From Microbispora amethystogenes (GTDB lineage: Bacteria > Actinomycetota > Actinomycetes > Streptosporangiales > Streptosporangiaceae), in the NCBI RefSeq assembly GCF_016863015.1, contig NZ_BOOB01000016.1, positions 1-64,000 on the forward strand: 64,000 nucleotides of DNA, given 5' to 3'. The position numbers and the translations under genes were made by a program. The notes below the pieces were generated by a model. The model saw only the letters and a program-made list of their open reading frames with translations, searched no databases and was not told the origin of the DNA. Positions 60,589-64,000 of this stretch are shown here, piece by piece. How positions within the stretch are numbered: position 1 is the first letter of the stretch; each line of letters starts with the position of its first letter.

Positions 60589-60642
60589 ATGCGGGTCTTT
60601 CTGACGACCATGCCGTCCGTCATCTCCCGGGCGCCCGCATAA
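60589..60642 (+). CDS. 17-residue small ORF or leader upstream of rsgA
   Basis: ATG 60589 to TAA 60640-60642 encodes 17 residues (MRVFLTTMPSVISRAPA) with a very strong ribosome site, GGGAGGTGAGG, just ahead. A hairpin ACCCTT (60642-60647) / AAGGGT (60673-60678) begins at its stop codon and covers the AAGGG that precedes rsgA, so translation of the small ORF could affect rsgA. Upstream TTGCGG...TAACGT (60484-60514) may be its promoter. No similar peptide is known to me. Confidence 0.5.
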   Translation: MRVFLTTMPSVISRAPA

Positions 60643-60678
60643 CCCTTTTCGCTGGGGCACCCGGTTTTCCCGAAGGGT
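60642..60678 (+). promoter_or_regulatory. Hairpin covering the rsgA ribosome-binding site
   Basis: ACCCTT (60642-60647) and AAGGGT (60673-60678) form a 6-bp stem. The 3' arm contains the only Shine-Dalgarno-like sequence before the rsgA ATG at 60689, and the 5' arm starts at the stop codon of the 17-codon ORF. Confidence 0.45.
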
Positions 60679-60688
60679 GTCCACAGCA

Positions 60689-61801
60689 ATGTCGTACGAT
60701 CTTTCGCTTCTCGGCTGGCACGACGATCTCGCCGAGTCGCTTCCCGACCTGCCCGGCGGGGCCGTGCCCGGCCGGGTGGCGCGGGTCGACCGCGGCGCCG
60801 CCGAGGTCGTCGCCGCCGGCGGGACCCATCACGCGCGCCTGTCCGCCCGCCTGCGCAGGGCCGCGGCGGCCGACCCGCTCGCGCTCCCGTGCGTGGGGGA
60901 CTGGGTCGCGCTCACGATCCTCGATGAGGGCCGTCACGAACTGGCGGAGGTGCTGCCCCGCCGTACGGCCTTCGTCCGGGGCGGCGTGAGCCGCGACTCG
61001 CGCGGCGGCCTGTCCGGCGACGGCCAGGGGCAGGTGCTGGCCGCGAACGTCGACGTGGTCTTCGTGGCCGAGCCGTCCATGCACGCCGACGACTTCGCCG
61101 ATCTCGGCAGGATCGAGCGCCTCGTGGCGCTGGCCTGGGAGAGCGGCGCCCGGCCGGTCGTGCTCGTCACCAAGGCCGACCTGTTCGCCGATCTGCAGGA
61201 CCGGGTGCTCGACGACCTGCTCGCCGACGTCGAGGCGGCGGTGCCCGGGGTGGAGGTCCACCCGGTCTGCTCGCTCACCGGCGACGGCGTGGACCTGGTG
61301 CGGTCCCATCTCGGCGCGTCCGGCACCGCGGTGATCCTCGGTCCCTCGGGCGCGGGCAAGTCCACGCTCGTCAACGCCCTCGCGGGCGCGGAGGTGATGG
61401 AGACCCAGCGGGTCAGGGCCGCCGACGGGCGGGGCCGGCACACGACCGTCCACCGGCAGCTCATCCCGCTGCCCGGCGGCGGGCTCGTCATCGACACCCC
61501 CGGCATCCGCCGGGTGGGACTGTACGAGACGAGCGAGGGCGTGGACCTGGTCTTCGCCGAGATCGACGAACTGGCCGGCGGTTGCCGGTTCTCCGACTGC
61601 GGGCACGGCCAGGAGCCGGGCTGCGCCGTGCTCGCGGCGGTGGAGTCGGGTGAGCTGCCCGAGCGGCGGCTGGAGAGCTGGCGCCGGCTTCAGCGGGAGG
61701 CGGCCTGGATGGCCCGCCGCACCGACGCGCGGCTGCGCGCGGAGGAGACCCGGAAGTGGAAGTCGATCCACCGGCAGATGCGCGGCATGGGCCGCCCGTA
61801 G
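60689..61801 (+). CDS. rsgA: Ribosome small-subunit-dependent GTPase A
   Basis: A 370-residue circularly permuted GTPase that helps 30S ribosome maturation. An OB-fold N-terminus (GRVARVDRGAAEVVAAGG, CVGDWVALT) is followed by G motifs in permuted order: VTKADL (about 161), GPSGAGKSTLVNAL (about 218) and DTPGIRRVGL (about 268). The zinc domain has CRFSDCGHGQEPGC (about 300-313). Ends in a basic tail KWKSIHRQMRGMG. ATG 60689 is preferred over GTG 60677, which lies inside the proposed hairpin. Converges with whiB across a double hairpin. Confidence 0.94.
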   Translation: MSYDLSLLGWHDDLAESLPDLPGGAVPGRVARVDRGAAEVVAAGGTHHARLSARLRRAAAADPLALPCVGDWVALTILDEGRHELAEVLPRRTAFVRGGVSRDSRGGLSGDGQGQVLAANVDVVFVAEPSMHADDFADLGRIERLVALAWESGARPVVLVTKADLFADLQDRVLDDLLADVEAAVPGVEVHPVCSLTGDGVDLVRSHLGASGTAVILGPSGAGKSTLVNALAGAEVMETQRVRAADGRGRHTTVHRQLIPLPGGGLVIDTPGIRRVGLYETSEGVDLVFAEIDELAGGCRFSDCGHGQEPGCAVLAAVESGELPERRLESWRRLQREAAWMARRTDARLRAEETRKWKSIHRQMRGMGRP

Positions 61802-61828
61802 CGGCCCGCGGGATCACAGACACCAGAA

Positions 61829-61883
61829 GGGCGTTTCACGTCTGCCGTCTGTCCGGGGGACAGGAGCGGGACGTGGAACGCCC
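61829..61883. terminator. Nested terminator hairpin between rsgA and whiB
   Basis: Outer arms GGGCGTTTCACGTC (61829-61842) and GACGTGGAACGCCC (61870-61883) pair with one mismatch. Inside, CTGTCC (61849-61854) and GGACAG (61858-61863) form a second stem. The element lies between convergent genes and should act in both directions. Confidence 0.75.
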
Positions 61884-61940
61884 TGTGGTGACACTCTGAT
61901 GACGCTGTGGTGAAACTGCGGTGAAACCTTGGTGACGCGT
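61884..61940. repeat. Five degenerate 11-12-bp repeats downstream of whiB
   Basis: A word of the type TGTGGTGACAC / TCTGATGACGC / TGTGGTGAAAC / TGCGGTGAAAC / CTTGGTGACGC repeats end to end at 10- to 13-base steps. Each copy keeps GTGA or ATGA. It lies between the terminator and the whiB stop. Function unknown. Confidence 0.55.
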
Positions 61941-61961
61941 GTCGGGGAAGGGGAAATTCGC

Positions 61962-62276
61962 TCAGGCGACGGCGCTGATGCCGGCGCTGGCCGCGCGGCG
62001 CATACGGCGGCGACGCTCGGAAGCGCGCTCGTCCTCGTTGAGACCGCCCCAGGTGCCGTACTTCTCGGGCCGCGAGAGCGCGTAGTCGAGGCACTCCGCG
62101 CGCACAGGACACTGAGCACAGATGGCCTTGGCCTTGCGCTCCCGGATGTCGCGCTCGGGCTGACGCTCGCCGTCAGGACCGAAGAACAGCACCAGGTCCT
62201 CTCCCCGGCACGCGGCATCATCCTGCCAACCCCAGCTGGGGCGCGGGCGGGCGAGCTGCCGACGTACCTGAGACAT
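61962..62276 (-). CDS. WhiB-family iron-sulfur transcriptional regulator
   Basis: A 104-residue Wbl protein. Four cluster Cys are at 23, 53, 56 and 62 (DAACRG, AICAQCPVRAEC), followed by the turn YGTWGGLNEDER and a basic C-terminus RRRRMRR, the DNA-binding part. Wbl proteins bind a 4Fe-4S cluster and usually act with the main sigma factor. Sequence length and the LVLFFGPDGERQPERDIRERKAKAIC block fit the WblE/WhiB1-like group, but I cannot tell the subtype with certainty. Its upstream 115 bases hold no clear promoter. Confidence 0.93.
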   Translation of the reverse strand: MSQVRRQLARPRPSWGWQDDAACRGEDLVLFFGPDGERQPERDIRERKAKAICAQCPVRAECLDYALSRPEKYGTWGGLNEDERASERRRRMRRAASAGISAVA

Positions 62277-62391
62277 GAGAAACCACCTTTGGTGAGAGGT
62301 ATTTCAGTGTTTGTGCCGCTTTGGACGCTTGTGGCGTCCCTTGTGCCAACGCCGGGATGAGCCGTGGTGTTCCCGGCTTCTCGCGAAGCCC

Positions 62392-63297
62392 TCAGGTCGA
62401 AACCGGCGTGAGCGGACTCAGTTCGGCCAACCTGTAGGTCGGGATTCCGTCGGCGCAGGTCATCCCGCACGGCGCCGAGAACACCGTGGGTTCGACCACG
62501 ACCCGGAAACGCGACGTCCCACGCCCCGTCGTGCACCGCACGACGCAGACGGTGGAGTCGCCGACCGACCGGGAGGATTCCACGGCCACCCCGCCGACCG
62601 AGATCTCGCCCGTATGCGCCCGGACGAAGTGCTCGGCGGCCTGCAGTGGCTCAGGGATACCCGCGCGTCCCCGGAAACGGTCGAGGACGACCTCGCCGTG
62701 CCGGTACGCGTTTGCCGCCGCGATCGCAGCAGCCTGAGACATGCTGCCGTAGTAAAGCCCGTGTGGCAAGCATACGAGGTTGGCGGCGTATCGATCGCCG
62801 CCAACATGTGTGGTTTCCCACACTTCGCCGGGCAGGTTCTCGCTCAGGAACCGGGCCAGCGGCAGTCCGAGCCGAGCACAGCAGGCGTTGTGCCTGCCGT
62901 GGGTGCAGACCAGGAACATCGGCTCGTTCACCAGTATGCAGGACTCCGGAACCACTCCGTGCACGAGAGACCGCAGGTCAAGATCGTCCGGGCTCTCCGG
63001 GAACGCCTCCGCGAGCCACGGGTCGTCCACCGCTGCGGCGGCCAGGTAGACGTGCAACGGGCCGCTCCGGGCCTCCCGGCGGCCGGGGCGGCGGATAAGC
63101 TGCGGCCGGATCCCGAGTTTTCGCGCGCGGGCGACCAGCGTGCGGACGTCGTCCGGCAGCCGGGACTCCTCGATCTCCGCGGCCCAGGGCCCCGCGTGCT
63201 CGATGAGCAGCCAGAACCGGCCCTTCTTGGTCGCGCTCGCCAGGACGGGAGCCTCCCCCGTGTGGCAGGCGGCGGGGTGCTCGCACCCGTTGGCCAT
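62392..63297 (-). CDS. Sucrase/ferredoxin-like family protein (thioredoxin-like [2Fe-2S])
   Basis: A 301-residue protein of the sucrase/ferredoxin-like (Apd1-type) family. An N-terminal part (GCEHPAACHTGEAPVLASATKKGRFWLLIEHAGPWA) and a C-terminal thioredoxin-like ferredoxin domain with FLVCTHGRHNACCARLG, ETTHVGGDRYAANLVCLPHGLYYG are typical; the Cys and His are candidate ligands of a [2Fe-2S] cluster. The name sucrase is historical and no sucrose activity is expected. GGGAGG precedes ATG 63297. A perfect-looking iron box stands 27 bases upstream, so an iron-responsive repressor probably controls it; a role in iron or siderophore reduction is plausible. Confidence 0.87.
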   Translation of the reverse strand: MANGCEHPAACHTGEAPVLASATKKGRFWLLIEHAGPWAAEIEESRLPDDVRTLVARARKLGIRPQLIRRPGRREARSGPLHVYLAAAAVDDPWLAEAFPESPDDLDLRSLVHGVVPESCILVNEPMFLVCTHGRHNACCARLGLPLARFLSENLPGEVWETTHVGGDRYAANLVCLPHGLYYGSMSQAAAIAAANAYRHGEVVLDRFRGRAGIPEPLQAAEHFVRAHTGEISVGGVAVESSRSVGDSTVCVVRCTTGRGTSRFRVVVEPTVFSAPCGMTCADGIPTYRLAELSPLTPVST

Positions 63298-63323
63298 CAG
63301 GTCCCGTCCCTCCCGTGCGTTTC

Positions 63324-63342
63324 TTAGGTAAGACTAACCTTA
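63324..63342 (-). promoter_or_regulatory. Iron box (IdeR/DmdR-type operator)
   Basis: TTAGGTAAGACTAACCTTA (63324-63342) matches the actinobacterial iron box TTAGGTTAGGCTAACCTAA at 16 of 19 positions and is nearly palindromic. It lies directly upstream of the sucrase/ferredoxin-like gene, in the position of a promoter, predicting repression under iron-replete conditions. Confidence 0.88.
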
Positions 63343-63406
63343 TCCAATGAGGTCAAGAGTCGGGTGACTTCCCCCGCGAATCAGGACCAAACACTCTCGC
63401 GGCGGG

Positions 63407-64000
63407 TCAGGCGGACCGGAGGGCGGCCTCGGCGGCGGGCAGGGCGGCCGCCCGATCCTCCGGCACGAGGCCGATCCTGGTCCGCCGGTCCAGCAGGTCG
63501 CCGGCGTCGAGCGCGCCCTCGTGGCGGACCGCCCAGACCAGGTCGGCCAGGGTGATCCCCGCCGCCACCGGCTCGGCCAGCGCCGGGTCGCGCCGCGTCA
63601 GGTCCAGCACCGCCCCGGCCTCCGCGCCGTACCGCTGGACCAGCCTCCGGGGGAGGCCGGGCGGCACCGGTCCGGCCCCGGCCAGCGGAAGCCGCGCCGT
63701 ACGGCTCGCGGGCGCGTGGGGGCAGGCGGCCCCGACCGCGTCCTCGGCCATCCGGCGGTAGGTGGTGAGCTTGCCGCCGACGACCGTGACCACGCCGTCC
63801 GGCGAGCGCAGCACGGCGTGGCGGCGGGACAGGTCCGCGGTGGCCCCGCCCGCCCCGCCCGGGCCCTCGACCAGCGGCCGCAGGCCGGCGAAGGCGCCTG
63901 CCACCTGGTCGCGGCCGAGCGGCCGGTCCAGCACGCCGCCGAGGACCTCCAGCAGGAAGGCCACGTCGCTCTCGGGCGCTTCGGGGACGTCCGGCACCGG
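63407..64000 (-). CDS. glpD: Glycerol-3-phosphate dehydrogenase, C-terminal part, cut by window end
   Basis: The frame runs out of the window, so only the last ~197 residues are seen. VVGGKLTTYRRMAEDAV is the strongly conserved end of the FAD-domain of aerobic glycerol-3-phosphate dehydrogenase, and FAGLRPLV and SRRHAVL precede it as in the family. The C-terminal helical domain (LVQRYGAEAGAVLDL, LADLVWAVRHEGALDAGDLLDRRTRIGL) also matches. It oxidises glycerol-3-phosphate to dihydroxyacetone phosphate and passes electrons to quinone. The insertion VEGPGGAGGATAD after LRPLV is somewhat longer than usual. Confidence 0.92.
   Translation of the reverse strand, partial: PVPDVPEAPESDVAFLLEVLGGVLDRPLGRDQVAGAFAGLRPLVEGPGGAGGATADLSRRHAVLRSPDGVVTVVGGKLTTYRRMAEDAVGAACPHAPASRTARLPLAGAGPVPPGLPRRLVQRYGAEAGAVLDLTRRDPALAEPVAAGITLADLVWAVRHEGALDAGDLLDRRTRIGLVPEDRAAALPAAEAALRSA

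Overview
The window is very GC-rich (about 70% or more by eye), uses GTG and TTG starts freely, and carries WhiB, DUF3000, HemQ, DUF1707, SigE-type sigma factors and an IdeR/DmdR-type iron box. All of this points to an actinomycete. The gene content and the order fadB-fadA / RNase D-DUF3000-hemE / hemY-hemQ / msrB suggest Streptosporangiales, probably Streptosporangiaceae; the family assignment is inference. It reads as ordinary chromosome with one clear accessory block. I saw no tRNA, rRNA, CRISPR array, prophage or IS element.

Layout. 0-1.2 kb: 3' part of a DUF222/HNH protein. 1.5-4.8 kb: fatty-acid beta-oxidation pair (minus strand) behind a doubled 12-bp repeat that looks like an operator. 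5-8.8 kb: secreted alpha/beta hydrolase, then an ECF sigma factor with its membrane partner. 8.8-13.2 kb: RNase D, DUF3000, hemE and a DUF4349 lipoprotein. 13.4-26.4 kb: an accessory block with a secreted multidomain sugar-dehydrogenase-like protein, a Tat-exported TIM-barrel protein, a seven-gene cluster resembling the ebo clusters of cyanobacteria and pseudomonads (here headed by an inositol-phosphate-synthase homologue), and a ROK regulator. The two heme blocks lie on either side of it. 26.6-28.7 kb: hemY-hemQ, the end of coproporphyrin-dependent heme synthesis. 29.4-42.1 kb: two-component system, msrB, separately encoded LigD-like polymerase and ATP-dependent ligase, glutamate decarboxylase, class II glutamine amidotransferase, RibD-like reductase and a glgX-azlC-azlD operon. 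42.2-46.7 kb: OsmC protein and a four-gene operon (ureohydrolase plus ABC importer) behind a clear guanidine-I (ykkC) riboswitch. 46.8-52.4 kb: AidB-like acyl-CoA dehydrogenase, ankyrin protein, DUF1707 protein, SigE-family sigma factor with partner. 52.4-56.3 kb: assimilatory sulfur operon sir-(Zn ribbon)-cysH-cbiX behind a short leader ORF with one Cys codon and an intrinsic terminator. 56.6-64 kb: YihY protein, Ser/Thr kinase, glyA behind a ZTP riboswitch, a 17-codon ORF ahead of rsgA, whiB, an iron-box-controlled sucrase/ferredoxin-like gene, and the 3' part of glpD.

How it works together. Three RNA-level switches stand out: guanidine-I for a probable guanidine uptake and hydrolysis operon, ZTP for serine hydroxymethyltransferase, and a probable cysteine-responsive attenuator for sulfite reduction. 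The ebo-like cluster is translationally coupled from end to end. It combines a sugar-phosphate cyclase, a UbiA-type prenyltransferase, two related TIM-barrel proteins, EboA, a TatD-type hydrolase and a phosphodiesterase-like enzyme, which suggests a prenylated cyclitol or a metabolite-export pathway. A GAAACTTTT motif shared by its promoter region and that of the convergent ROK gene hints that the ROK protein controls it.
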